Assembly: GCA_035079385.1 (NCBI GenBank)
Contig: JAVHKY010000008.1
Span: 3,084,001-3,148,000, forward strand
Reading direction: 5' to 3'
DNA: 64,000 nucleotides
Origin: Aspidiotus rigidus
Lineage: Eukaryota; Arthropoda; Insecta; Hemiptera; Diaspididae
Made by a program: the position numbers and the translations under genes. Positions 11,584-25,100 of this stretch are shown here, piece after piece (position 1 is the first letter of the stretch; each line of letters opens with the position of its first letter). The notes under the pieces were generated by a model. The model ran no database searches and was not told where the DNA came from. It was given only the letters and a program-made list of their open reading frames with translations.

Positions 11584-13639
11584 ATGAAGGGAAGAACAGC
11601 GTTCAACAGTAAACAACAATTCTGACGAGAGAAACAAAATGTCCCCCGTGGCAACGCTAGCTGAAAGTCGATAAGACGAACGCGGCGTTTTCCGGGGTTG
11701 GAAACAATGTCGTGGCGCCTACTTTACAATCTTAAGTTTTTAAGATTCTATGTGATATGATAACACTAGCAGTACTTATCGCGGGAGGCCGTTGTCTTGA
11801 CAAGTTACCGGGTCAGGATACACGTATGAAATGTGATTGCAGAGAATCAACTTTCCTTGAGGAAGTTCCAAATGGGGTCTCCACCAAAAAAGAGGAAAAA
11901 AATTGTTTTCCTTGGGGAGGGAGGGAGCATCCTCAAGAAACGTCCGCGAATCGACAAGTGTCTAAAAGTTCACCTTTTGGTTGCTAATAGGAGTAATCGA
12001 TACTGTCGGTGTACGACCCGAATGTAACAACATATTGTTGCTTCTTCCAATCATTTCCTGTCATTGATGGACAATATGACAATATTGTGAAATGGAAACG
12101 TTTACGTCTCTTGACCTAGATCTTCGAGGTGATGTATATCTGGAGGATGACTAAGAAATTTCAACCTTCGAGTTAACTTATCCAAAACGAAACTTGTGGA
12201 AAAGTGAAAATTTGCTATGACGAAAAAAAAATCTTCAAAACAGACACTTTTCCTATGTAAAACGACTTGAGTAAGGACCTTGTTTTAACGGAATATGCGT
12301 CTTTGAGTCTTTACAGCCGATATTTGCGTAATAAAATGAGAAAATTAATGATAAAATACTTGTCACAAGATAATATTGTACAACTTCTTGTAACTTGCAT
12401 GATGTTTCATAGTCTAATTCTCATATACGCAGCTTTTTCATGAGTTTACCGAGGGCTTGGTTGTTTTTTTGAACTGTCATGATAATTGTTATGAGGCGAT
12501 GATATCGCGAGTAGGTATAGAAAAATAATTTGTCGCTGAGTGAAAGAGGGGAAATTAATAAACTACGCGCGAGAAATGAGTTGGTCGTGAACAACAAAGA
12601 AATTCATGATTTGTTAAAGAAGAAAGCACTCATCATGAGCGATTAATTAGGACCCGGGCCCGGGAGAAATAAAACTGCGGGCCCCAAAGATTTTTCGTTC
12701 GTTTCCCTCGCGATTAACTTCCTTTTTTTTTCTTTTTTGTTTTACTCTTGAAAAAAAAAAGATGCAGGCTCTCCGGACTCCCTTAGAGACCCGAGCTCGG
12801 GAACAAGATTACCAAATTGTCTCTCCCTCTACCGCCCTGATACAAATACGAGCAAAAGGTTTCCCTGCATCTGGGCCCAGCATGCTTCTTGTTCGCAAGG
12901 TCTCGAATTCGCTAATAAACTACAGACGTTCAAAAGCGTCTACTGACTGGTAAGACATCTTTAAACCTGGTTTAAAGAAGGACGTAGATGATAAAGTCGT
13001 CGGTCGTTGAGAGGAAAAATCGAACTGGCTTTTTCTTTCGTTCCTCTTTCAAGAAAGACGTTTAGTACGTGGAGAAGATTGTGCTAATGGAAAAAAGTTC
13101 AAATAGAGGGGTACTGTTTTTATTTGGGCAAATGAACCATCAATTACAGGAGAATCTTATGAGCTGTTTGCTGCAATTTGAATAAAAACGCGAGAATGAT
13201 GAGTGAAATAATCGAAGCCTGACTAACTGAACTCAAAGCTAGAATAAAAATTCAGAAGGGACATACCTTCCCCTTTCTAGACAGTATAGCATGTCATTCT
13301 CGTATCAAGCTACCAAATGTCACAGGAAAAAGAGGCTTTGGGAAAGAGAATTTCAGTTTCGGTATAGATTAGAATAACTTGGATGTTCATAGGATGTCTA
13401 CATTTACCAACAGATCTTAATTTTCCCAAAGTTGGAATACCGCTGAGAGGAGGAGCATCGCCTCTGCTAACATTGAAAAAAGGTAGAAGCACTAACATGT
13501 TCCCATTTTACGAGTATTATGCTTACTTTATCTCGAAGGCCAATTACTGCTGGGCCTGATTTCAGCCTAGTTCACTGTGTATTAGGCTACAATGATAAGC
13601 TCATTCACTCCACTCGTTCGCCTCTTCAGCGGTATTTTT

Positions 13640-14695
13640 TAGCCTTGCATTTTTAAAAAATATAATATAACAAAAATGTTTATATTTCAATTTAAATATT
13701 AAGTGACTAAAAATTATTATTAAAATGATTGATAAGTTTATTTTTATAATAATTAATAATTATTAAGTGATGTAAAAAATCATTAATATTATTTAATTGG
13801 ATTTTAATAATATTTTTCTTGTTATAATAATTTTAATAATTAAAATTGAATTGGTTAATAATTTTAATTTATTAATATTTAATTATTTACATTTTAATAG
13901 AATATTTTATTTTGATAAATTCAATTTATTATTTATAATTATAGTTTTAGTAATTGGAATTTTGATTATTTATCATAATTACATTTATTTGAATAATAAT
14001 AATTATTCATATTTAATTATATTATTTGTTTTTACAATAATTATATTAATCTCTACGTTAAATTTTATAATAATAATTTTTTGATGAGATTTATTAGGTT
14101 TGATATCTTTTTTATTAATTATTTATTATATTAATTATATTATTACAAAAGTAAGAATCGATTAGGAGATGTTTCAATTTTAATAGTAATTTTTTATTTA
14201 TCCTAAAAACAATCTAATATTAAATTTTAATTTCAATAATAATTATTTATTTATGTTTTGTTTTTTTATAAAAAGATCTCAATTGCCTTTGAATTTATGA
14301 TCAACTAAAGAAATAATTGCCCCTTTACCCATCTCTTCTCTAGTCCATTCATCAACTTTAGTTACCGTTGGAGTATATTTTATTTTTTGATATCTAATTA
14401 TTTACATTTAAAATGAATTGAATAGAAGTTTTTATTATAGAATGTTAATATTATTTATTTTTGATATAAAAAAATTAATAGCTTTGTCAACAATAGACGA
14501 TTTGAGATTAATAATTTTTTTTATTAATTGATTTATATATTTATAGGTTTAGATAAATTATTATTCATGCTATATTTAAATCAATAATAATATTGGATTC
14601 ATAATTTACAATAATTATGATTGTCAAGATTTTTGAATTGTAATAATATTAATTAAATTACATTTTTTAGTAATTTATTTAATAATAGTAAGTAG
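13640..14695 (+). pseudogene. nad5: Nuclear mitochondrial insertion (numt) of nad5
   Basis: Base composition jumps to about 85% A+T, and translation with the invertebrate mitochondrial code gives NADH dehydrogenase subunit 5. The 13797-14084 frame ends in a tandem TGATGA; reading both as Trp continues into 'WWDLLGLIS', the conserved 'GWDGLGLVS' site. After frameshifts come 'NRLGDVS' (14153-14180) and 'APLPISSLVHSSTLVTVGVY' (14309-14370), the ND5 signature. Last is 'KKLIALSTIDDL' (14470-14510). Several frameshifts and in-frame TAA/TAG show that it is not functional and lies in nuclear DNA. Boundaries are set by composition, so they are approximate. Confidence 0.9.
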
Positions 14696-15809
14696 GCTAA
14701 TTTTGAAAAAACAAAACAATAAAAAGTGAGGTTGACATTGATCTGAAGTCTAATCCATCCCCAATCAGTTCATTATTCGGTCTCAGAGTAGCAAAGTCAC
14801 GAACAGACAGAATGCCACAAGGGGGTAACCATACGAATTGAGGGTTTCGATATTATTTTTAGGAACATTCCAGGTCGACTTGCATATATTCCCAGAGCAC
14901 TACAAATCGACGTGGTCGAAATCAGGTTAATCAAATTGGAATCGACGTGACAACTGAGCTTTAATGTTCAACCTATGTCGGTCTGATACCGAAATCAGCC
15001 TAATGTCAATTTTGATTATACATCCACGAAATTTCTATGGAGAGAGGGCATTTTCCAGTAGATTTTGAGTCGATTTCTGGCAATCGACGGTCCAGGTGGC
15101 CCATCGGGGAGGCAGGGAGAAAGACTTACAACGTGGACCTTGGGTAGTGACATCAGGAAGAAGAATGGACAATTATTAAGAATAGCAAAAAGAGAGACTC
15201 AGAATTCCCTCAAGAGAGAGTTAGTAATTATGTACAATGCAAATATGTAACCGTTGGGTAATCAACAAAGGCTGTTACGAGTGGTGAGAAAAGCCAGTAG
15301 CATTTAAAGGTCTGACGACGAATCCGTGCCGTATTACAAATCACGTTGACTACAGAAGCTGACAAAGAGGACGTTACACTTCGTATTCGTACGACTAATG
15401 AAGAAAAGAAAAATGACGATGACTATCTAGAAGTTAACAATAATATCTGCATCAAAGATATGAGAATGTGTTATCGAGTGCAGTTGCAATGTGGATCCGC
15501 TACACAGAATCAAAACAGGTTATAAAAACTTCGTAAACATGGAAAGAGAAGCGCTAACCTAACAGAGACCAAACTAATTTACTAAATGGGCATACAAACG
15601 TATCAACATTCTTCTTAGGATAAAACTCAAAATAATTTTTCGTCCATTACCCCCTCCTCCTCGTTTTACGATTTTTCTGCAGCTCGAGAAAATTGAATCT
15701 CATGTTTGTAAGTGGAGGCGTATCTTTAGGGGCTAATTACTTTCGATGTATGAAATTTTCAAAAAAAAAGATCTCTAAATTATGTATAAATTCAAGAAAT
15801 TTAACTTAC

Positions 15810-16109
15810 CAATTTATCAAGTAACCAAGAAGCGGGAAAAATGAGTGGAATGTAGGTGACCATGTAGATCATAGACGTCCAATCTACAGCCAAACTTGAG
15901 ACGTTGTAATATTTTTGAACGATATGCGATATAATGGAATACTGTATCCATTGCATAGCATTTGACATCGAATAAAAGACGAAAATGATCAATATCAACC
16001 ATCGTCTCTTGTACAGTCGAACTTCGGATTTTTGCGTTTCAATTTGCTCGGTCGGCACGATATCCTCTGATTTTTCCAAGTCCGCGTAGTTATTTCTGGT
16101 TAGGGACAT
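15810..16109 (-). CDS. First coding exon of an FLVCR-type (SLC49, MFS) transporter
   Basis: The 100-codon exon encodes a short acidic cytoplasmic N-terminus, then 'YKRRWLILIIFVFYSMSNAM' and 'MQWIQYSIISHIVQKYYNVS', followed by 'VDWTSMIYMVTYIPLIFPAS'. This is the strongly conserved start of the FLVCR1/FLVCR2 family: the first membrane helix, a loop, and the second helix. Family members are plasma-membrane or organelle major-facilitator proteins that move choline/ethanolamine and have been linked to haem. The exon ends in phase 0 with a donor (TTG|gtaagt) at 15809. A pyrimidine-rich stretch ending 'cgaccag' lies right before the ATG, so an intron in the 5'UTR is likely. No later exon is visible at lower coordinates, so intron 1 probably spans the repeats or leaves the window. 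Confidence 0.85.
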
Positions 16110-17692
16110 TCTGGTCGAATCAAAACGACAAAAAAAAAAAAGTCCAATAATTTTCTACGATAATTCCTAAACTAATTTTTTGGTACAATTATAACAACCT
16201 GCCGGTAACGATATTATTTCGTTATCGTAATTCGAGACGTAATCGATTATAATACTAGTGAGAGAATAATTAGATCGTAAAAAAAAAAATAAATTAAGAA
16301 AATATTATTGTCGAATGGGAACGAGAAGAAAAATCACGTGTTTCGGGTTAGAAGAACGCCGACGACCTATAGCATATTCCATGATAGGGGCATTATCACG
16401 ATTTAGACTAACAACAGAACAAGCGTTCGATACTATTATTACTACTAAATAGATTGAATTATTATCGTGAAATTAGTTGACTAAGATAATGAAACACTCT
16501 TATTCACGACGCGTTCGATGTCACTTTTAACACGATGGGAATTTACGACTGGCGGAACGTTCGAAATTGCGAATTTTCTGTGCACGTTGCTCTTCAGAGA
16601 GAGCAGCGAACACGACCGGCAGAACGCGAAGTCAAATTTTCTATAGCTGCTGCACAATATTCTCGCACATGCTACGTGTGGTCTGATGAACGTCGCGACG
16701 GGGCTGTCTAGAATGGAGTAACTACTGACTAAGTGAATTGTAACCCTTGCCATTTCAGTCGAACACATAATGCTGTAATGTACTTTCGACACCTATCAAA
16801 CAAAACAATATATTTTTTATTCGCAGCAAGATACAAATTTTTCGAGTATTCGGTACATCGTGAATTCTCAATTTGAGACTTCTACCCCTATACTCCTCGA
16901 AGTTTTTTACGAGTACTGCGAGAAATGAAAATTGAACAGACATGCGCACTGAGTAGTAAAATTCTCTTGACATTTGGTACGATGTATATATTTCAGATTT
17001 GGAGACACGTCAGTACCATGACGTGTCAACCTGTTTCCCCATTTATCTCTCTCTACCGCATATATCTTTATAAGAGTTCGCCGCTTCTGCCTTCGAGAAC
17101 AATGAAAACAATTTTGCCATAATTACTCAGCAGTTCACTCGTCTCTGCTTCTACAATGCATCTCAGGGCAGAATAATTCATAGGTACTGGACTGTCTGAT
17201 AGTCTGATGGTACAAAAGGCAAAGTACCCGAGTTACAATGGGCAAACCAGCCCAGTCGTCTTCAACAAATTTATTGACTCCCACAAGAACGAAATACGGA
17301 GCAATGAACAATTGGTGAATATTTCAGAATTTCAATATTCGCTGATAAATTTCTATTTTTCAAGAAGTTCCTTATTTTCTAATGGGAGTTGATACGTTTG
17401 TTCACATCTACGATATACCAACGGGTAGGTTTTACCTGCTGTAATGTACCTCGTGATGTCACGACTAAATCAGTCTCCTGAGACGTACGAGCTAAAAATT
17501 ACCCAACCTGATTTTGGCAAAGCATCGTCCTCTCCGTTTTCCTCATTCCACGATAGCATTTCTTCACTCTCTTACTTTTGTTTGTGTTATGTATTTAATT
17601 CCCACCATTGGTCAGTTTTGGTAATGTGGTATGTCTTCAAAATGTGTGCGTAGGGGAAGAAAAATTACATTCCGACTCTCTTTCTTTACAGG

Positions 17693-17890
17693 ATGATGGT
17701 TTTTAAAGCGAAAGCACTCGCGACCCGTCTGATTGTTTCTGCGGCTTTTACAATTTTAATTTTATTGGTTTATTTTTTGGAGTACTCCTCCAGTATGCCG
17801 AGTCGTAACTTAGAGGATCGTATCAATTCGAAAAATTACATTCTTCGTGAAAAAAAATTTTCCCACTTTTGGATTTCGATAATTCTCAAG
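17693..17890 (+). CDS. Possible first coding exon of a signal-anchor membrane protein
   Basis: A strong acceptor ('ctctttctttacag') directly precedes ATGATG. The 66 codons encode a basic start (FKAKALATR), a hydrophobic segment at about residues 13-30 ('LIVSAAFTILILLVYFL') and a polar lumenal-type stretch, the layout of type II Golgi enzymes. A fair donor (CAAG|gtatag) follows at 17891. No family is recognised and no following exon was found, so this may be a chance ORF. Confidence 0.3.
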
Positions 17891-18989
17891 GTATAGTCGA
17901 TAAATACAACTCGTAGCCAAATAAGGGATACGTAAACGCTCTCCAGTTTTACAAGCTGGAATGAATCGCCATTTTGCTGAATACAAGTTCTTAAAATCTC
18001 CACACGGAAACTTCTCAAGTTATACGAACGAAAAAATGCTTCATTACAGGAATCGAAAGTATGATCGTAAGCAGGTACATCGTTTTTACAAATCCGCTCG
18101 AAGTCACTCAATTTCAACGAGACCATACTGAAAAATCGCCAGAGAATGAATAAAAACGGTAATAGTGAAAGGGTGTTGAGACTTTTACCATCAATCTTCG
18201 ATTTTTAGTTACACGTTTCGTTCGATGACAATAAATTTATTCATCTGTAATTATATCACGCAAATACGAGGAAATGATCCAACTTACCATCAATAAATTT
18301 TTCTCAGCTATTTCTCTAATATATAATAAATTAATTAATTAAGATACTTCAGTCAACGGTACATTATAACAATGAAACTGAATCTGTAGCTCACCTCAGT
18401 CTTGATGATTTCTCATGTTGATAAGTTTGAAATGTATTCTAGAAATTATAAATACAGTTCAACTATACATACGTAATACATAGATGGAATTTTGAAAGCA
18501 CAACTAATTTAAAAACATAAAGGAACAAGGATCTACCGGGGATCGCTTTTTCAATTACTTTCCGACGAAACGATATAAGAAAAACCCTTAAGAAATTACC
18601 GGTAGGTATTGTTTACTCTAGCGCCTTATTTACTCTATTGATAACCGAAATATACAACGATGATAATTCAGTGTTGCCGTTTTGGTTTTGGCTGACGCAT
18701 TTTTCCATGACGTCACTGCAAAATAACGATTAGGAGAACAAGGCTCATAATATGGATTACCGTGCCTGAAATTAAATCTTGTTCCGCCGATCGTTGTTTT
18801 GCAGCTATGGGGACGAGTTGCGAAGACGTTCGACGATCACTCAATTTACTATTTATCAAGTTGCATCGACTTTGTCAAAGGGGCGATTCTACAAAATCAA
18901 AATCTACAGACTTTTTGCCGAGTTAGCCGAGTATAATATGAATTATGAAAGCGGCAATGCGATAGCAGTTTATAAAATCAGCAGACATT

Positions 18990-19076
18990 AATTGAGGACC
19001 TTTCTGTCAAAAGGGCGTCCGCTCTATGTGTTTCTCATGGGATACGGACGCTCTTTTGACAGAAAGGTCTTCAATT
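18990..19076. mobile_element. Short hairpin element, family H1
   Basis: Arms 'ttgaggacctttctgtcaaa' / complement 'tttgacagaaaggtcttcaa' extend to about 35 bp each around a ~17 bp loop. A homologous hairpin, in opposite orientation but with the same loop word ('tttct.atggga'), lies at 34154-34239. It could be a minimal MITE, or fold as a pre-miRNA-like RNA if transcribed. Confidence 0.7.
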
Positions 19077-19589
19077 CTGGTTTCTGTCAATATTTTGATG
19101 AATTCAGCTGCTTTTTTACCTACTTTATTAAACTGGAAACTGTTACGCTGACTTTGTAAAATTACCGAATTTATAAGGAAGAATGGGAAATTGCGAGTAG
19201 CCACCGAGCACGGGTTTCTGAATCGATGGTTGGAGCGGAACCGCGTGGAAGATGCTGTAAAACTTATTAAAGGTCGAAGTCAAAGATGTGCAAACAGATG
19301 ACAAAAATTCCATCTGCCCAATTACACGGCTAGACTTTGTGAGCACAGGTCAGTCAGGGCTATTGGAAGTGCAGCTGCCAGCAGAAATGAACGTCAGAGA
19401 GATGTGCATGCGTCAAAAACAGTCTTGGGTGCAATTCGGCTTGCTATCCTGGGCGAAGTTGCAGAAATCAGCCCAACTGAATTTTATTGTTATCATTGAC
19501 AGAGCATAGGCCTAATATTAAGTGTTGCACAAAAAAACAATATTATTATTTCTAGAGAGGATTTTTTTACGTGCAAGGATTATTAATAA

Positions 19590-19698
19590 TACGAGGCTTT
19601 TCCCGCACAGATTTTATTCAAATACTTTTTTTCTTTCGACGTTTTGGCCAATTTAGTAGCTACAATTTGAATAAAATCTGCGTGGGAAAAGCCTCGTT
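19590..19698. mobile_element. Palindromic MITE, ~110 bp
   Basis: The left arm starts 'acgaggcttttcccgcacag' and the right arm is its complement ('ctgcgtgggaaaagcctcgt'), about 33 bp with one or two mismatches. The loop is ~40 bp. No coding sequence. Confidence 0.7.
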
Positions 19699-20261
19699 TT
19701 TTATTTTCTTTTCTAATATTATTCCTGACAATGCTACTTTTAAATAATTTTGTTTTAAGCTATGCTGCATTTCCGAATTGTTCATTTCATTTTTCCGATT
19801 ACATTCCTACATGATGTATAGTGCACGAATTCGAAACACTTTGCTTTCTGTTTATTTTCTTTCGCATGAAATAATCTAGGTACTTACCTATCGTATTGCT
19901 GATTTTATGAACTCGACAATTTGACGAATTCGGCTTCACATACATAACAGACGCAATTTAGGAAGATATTTTCCTCAAAGAATGATTATATAGGTAGGTC
20001 ACTAACTGTGAATAAAATACTACTTTACCGTCATACTTGAAAGACATTTTCCTAATGGATTCCCATGAAAAAATTGTTTTGTTTTTTTAAGAAAAAATAC
20101 ATGCTGCAACAGAAATCATTTAGAACTAAGAAATAAAATTGATCAGGGTTCTCATTTTGACGGATTTTTCCCTGTAAATTAGCTCAAATTTCTCATCCCT
20201 TCGAAAACCCTTCCATCATCAAATTATTTTATCAATTCTTGTATTGTACCTATTCGATTTT

Positions 20262-20650
20262 TATGCTTTACACAGAAAAAATACGCGTAAATATACAAAA
20301 ATATAGGTCGCGGAGCGACTAATAACTGTTCACAAAATTAATCAATTGTCGTAAAATTTTTTCAGAGTGTTAGATGAGCGTTTGACACAGGTCTAAAATT
20401 TATTTATAACTTATCAAATCATTTAGATGCTTCGTTATCAACGACTGAAAATGCTTACTTTTTGATCGTTGATAACAAGAGTTCTAAATAATATTATGAG
20501 TTCCGAATTAATTTTAGACCTGCATCAAACACTCATCTAACACTCAGAAAAAAATTCATGACAATTCATTAATTTTGTAGAGAGTTATTAGTCGCCCCGC
20601 GACCTATATTTTTGTATATTTACGCGTATTTTTTCTGTTTATAAAGCATA
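20262..20650. mobile_element. Long-arm hairpin MITE, ~389 bp
   Basis: Arms of about 170 bp run inward from 'tatgctttacacagaaaaaa' (left) and the complement of 'ttttttctgtttataaagca' (right). They include 'cgcgtaaatatacaaaaata', 'ggtcgcggagcgactaat' and 'gtgttagatgagcgtttga'. Identity between arms is roughly 90%. The centre is also partly inverted ('gttatcaacgactga' / 'gatcgttgataac'). No ORF. The whole element is one stem, unlike ordinary short-TIR MITEs. Confidence 0.8.
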
Positions 20651-22135
20651 CCCTTCGGATACAAGGTCATTTGCGTCTATGCTTTGATTTTTCTTTTCTC
20701 CGTCACGCAAAAAATCCGGTTTTTCCGCAAAAACTCTTCTCACTCTTCTTTCTCTACTAATGTGACTCATCTCAGAACTTCCTATAAAACTTTGAATCAG
20801 TTAGGTATCTGGAAAAAAAAAGAAAAAAAAAAGAAAAAACGAGAAGAATCAGGCCATTAGAGGGTACACAACCGGAGTAGAGACGTGAGTATAATTTTGA
20901 AAAATGAAGTCAAGCGAAGAGTTTCATTTTAGGGAGCTTTTTATTTCCTACAAATAAATTTCGACGTTACGTTTTAATCCAGTCTGATTTTAGGTGAGCG
21001 AGCATCAAGAAACTCAATCAGGTACTTACTTAAAAGATGATGTACATTAAACAGCAACAAATTTTCAAGATAAGTAAATGTCGCAAGAACTTCGTATTCT
21101 TCTTTCTGTGATTTGCAATTTAAAAAATGGGTATGACAAATAATATTGAAGCTTTTCTCTAAAATGCTTGCCTAATTTTAAAATTTTTAAAAAGAATTTA
21201 ACTGTCATTTTAGATATTTCTCACTGATCGTTTCGATTGTACTATAGATCGATGTAAAAAAGAAATAAAGATGAAAGAGTCTACGATCTGAAAAATTATG
21301 CTGAACGTACTCGCATTATCAAGATACATAATATCATAATATTAGCATTTCACACTCCTCTTCTATTTTTTGCCTCATTCCTCGGTCGTAAACTTTTACG
21401 TGCGATCGAACCGCTTAACAATTGAAAATAAAATTGGTAATTTTTTACAGCGCTGATAAAAATGTACGTACTATTTTTTGGAATCGAAAATTAACTTTGT
21501 TTTGTATCATGTAGCAGAATATTAACATGGTGACGAACTCCACTATTGGAGTGCCCAGAAATCAAAAATCCTGTTCCTAATTGAACGAAAGTTTATTGGT
21601 GAGGAAATTGGTGGGCTGAACTCAATTGGAATTAATATTGAAATTCTCAGTAGGAACTCTTTCCCAAAAAATTGTCATAAAATTCCCAGTCAAAAATTTC
21701 GTACTCGGAAATTCCACATCGCTCTTGCTGCCAAGTGCCAAGTGCCAAACTGCCAAACATCCATTTCATCGTGTCGTCATGAGAATAATGAGAGTCACGT
21801 TAAGTGACGTGCCATCACCTCAAATCCGCGATCCTACCGCTCGATTTACTTCCAGAGGTACTTCCCGTATTTTTGTTTACATTTTTTTTTTCTTTTTTTT
21901 TGTTCTCTTCTTTTGTTGTCTTCTTACTTAGCACTCAGCTGTGAGCTTCGAACAGGAAATACGATAATTATGTGTTAGAAGTTTGCCATAGATTTACGAA
22001 TGTGGTGGCATTTTATTGTTTCTATAAGTTTCAAACTGGAGAGTCATTGCAAGCCTGGCCTCGAGCAGTGACTCTGAAGACGGTGGACTTGTTCCGCCTC
22101 CTCGTAAAAGAAGTCGGATTCCTTCAGAAGATACA

Positions 22136-25100
22136 ATGAATAAGCAGCAGACCAATGGTTGCTCACAATTAAATGGAGCTTCGAGTAACAATTTTGAAGC
22201 ATCATGCTCTTCTCAACGGAATGGCAATCTCGAGGAGCCAACAACCACAGTGCCCGCATTGACGAAATGTGATCAGGATATTGTCAGACTTATCGGTCAA
22301 CATTTGAAGATAATCGGTTTGAAGTAAGTCTATGAACTGACATAATTTTGCCATTATTAACTCGCTTTACACTGCATAACACCATTAATACGATGAAATT
22401 CTCGATAACTTTAGTCGCACAGCTGATTCTTTGATGAAAGAATCGGGCTGCCGTCTGGATCATCCCGCTGCTGAGAAATTCAGACAACATGTTCTAGAAG
22501 GAGATTGGACAAAAGTAAGATGAAATACTTTATTTACCTGTATGATATCAATGTTGATTTATATTCATATTTTTTATCGTCCGCAGGCCGACGATGATTT
22601 AAACGAACTCGAAGTTTCGCTAGATGACGCTAAACTAGCCCTATCTGTAAGTTCTCTTCTCGTTACCCTTCACATTTCCTTCATACCAACAAACTTGATA
22701 TAATTCTGAAGGATAATTTATTCACGTGTGATGCGAAATCGTGGTCATAGCATATCATACTCTTTATCGTAGTTCTAATATTATATTTCCGTTGTGTAGG
22801 AAATGAAATTCTTGATATTGGAACAAAAATATTTGGAACTTTTAGAAGAGGGTAAACCTCTAGATGCTTTGAATGTCCTGAGAAATGAATTAACTCCCTT
22901 ACAACACAACATCGATAGGGTTCATGTTTTAAGCAGGTCTGGTTTATGATTTAATTTCGAAACTAGTGTGTTTATTTTTTGTGCTCATTCGTGTAATTCA
23001 TTTCGATTTTACAGCTATATCATGATAAGTGATAGAGAAGGTTTGTTACATCGAGCTCGCTGGCAAGGTAAAGGGATAGCTTCGCGCACCAAACTGATGG
23101 AAAGACTTCAAAAATATCTGCCTCCGTCTGTCATGTTACCGCCCCGAAGGTGAAATGGACTTTTAATTGATACTCATCGTTCAAAATTGAAATTCGAATT
23201 CTAGTATTCGCTCTTTTCATCGTAGATTGTATGCATTACTATCGCAAGCAGTCGAATTACAAAAAGATAAGTGTCCTTTCCATAATAGCACCGCCGAGGA
23301 AAATGCCGATAATTTCAATCTACTAGTAGATCATTACTGTTCCAAGTGAGTTTTTTATTACGAGTTTATTTTTAATTCACACACGTCTACTTGAAAAGGT
23401 ACCTGTTGATTGTAGTTCACGGAAACATCTTGCACGCTTTCACTCCCATTTCTCGATAAATTATCCTATAAATTCGAATTATTTCCTATTAGTTAGGTAT
23501 TTAATCATATAATTTATTCTGATTGAAACTGATTTTTCCAGCATTACAAATTTATCGATGTTTACGATGATTTTGAGCAGGATTATGATTTCTGTTTCAC
23601 CATTTGCAGAGATAATTTTCCTAGTGAAACGATTCAAGTATTGAATGATCATTGCGATGAGGTTTGGATTTGTAAATTCTCGCCAGATGGTCTGAAACTC
23701 GCGACAGGCTCTAAGGATACCACTATCATCATTTGGGATGTCGATCCGGTGCGTTTTCCGTTGTTTAGATAATACCTTAGTGGCGTTCATTAGAATTGCA
23801 GTCCATCTCTGTCACGTAATTAGTATTACTTTCAAAAACAAATTCAGCATGATTGAAGAATGAATTATAAAGTAGTCAGCCTCTTTTCGTATCTTCTTCA
23901 TTCCTCTCAAATCCGTCCAAATAATAAATGAGAAATCCTCTTACGAATTTGAAATGATTTATTATTATTTATTTTTACGAGCACTAGAGCTTCACGAGGG
24001 CTATTGGCTCGGCGTTACAAAAGTTATGAATATTATAAATAACACTTGAGAAAGGGAGGTTTTAAGGAAGTTGGTAGAGTAACGGAAAGTGAGGAAGGAT
24101 AAGAGGATGGAATATAATGTCGAGTGTAACTGCTTCAGGTAATGGTGTGTAAAAGTTTACATTGTGTGTATGTAGAAGGTTGTAGAGGTATAGTCGATGT
24201 ATGTGTTCAGATGTGAGCGTAAAAGTCAGTTTGTCTTAGGTAATGTAGGGTATTCGAAATGATGTCCTGGTTGTTTTTGAGTGCTTGGGTGAGAGAAGAG
24301 GGGGTATCCGAAGAAGAGCGAAGGGGTAAAAGTCTGGGGCATGAAAAAAAGTGTTCCACTGTTAATTTGTCTTTTTGACAGTGGGGACATGAGGGAGGGG
24401 TTAGGATGTAGGGACTGATGAGGTGGGCGTGAGTAATTTTTGTGTGACCAATTCTGAGACGAGAGAGAATTACTTCTTCTCTTCTTGTGTTTTGAATGGA
24501 TGATACCCAAGGAACCGGGTTTTTTTTGATACTGAGAAGTTTATTATTTGTTTGATTTTCCCAAAGAGTGTTCCATGATTGTGTGATGAGAGAACGATAG
24601 TAATTTTTGTAATCTAGGGTTGGTAGGGGTGAATTATCAGTTATTTGACTGAGGGAGGTAGCTTGTTTAGCAGCTTGATCAACTGCGTCGTGGTCGGGGA
24701 AATTGGTGTGTCCAGGGATCCATATGAAGATAATTTGAGTGTTGATTGTTTCTAAAGTGTGTAGTGTGAGGAAGATGCGTTGGATTATAGGGTTAGAGTT
24801 GTATGCGTCTGTAAGGGAGTGGAGTGAAGAAAGTGAGTCAGTGAGAATAATGAATTTACCGTTTGGGGGTAGTTGAGAGAGGTGGGAAAGGCAGGAAAAA
24901 ATGGCCATCAGTTCGGCTGTAGAAATAGAGGCTATATTTCGGATGCGATGAGAAGATATTTCCCCGTCGATGGAGTATGCGTAGGCTGCTTTAGTAGATG
25001 TTTTCGACCCATCGGTGAGGCAAAGTGAATGGTCAGGGTATTCTTGAAGTAGTTGGTTGATATGTTGGGTAAAACCAGGTTTATCAGATTTTGGGATTTC

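Noticed and set aside
13797..14084. A small hydrophobic nuclear membrane protein
   Set aside because: It is nad5 read until a TGA that is Trp in mitochondria; the neighbouring sequence continues nad5.
17836..18126. 96-codon - strand ORF overlapping the candidate signal-anchor exon
   Set aside because: No splice-site support, no recognised motif, and it overlaps the other strand's better candidate.
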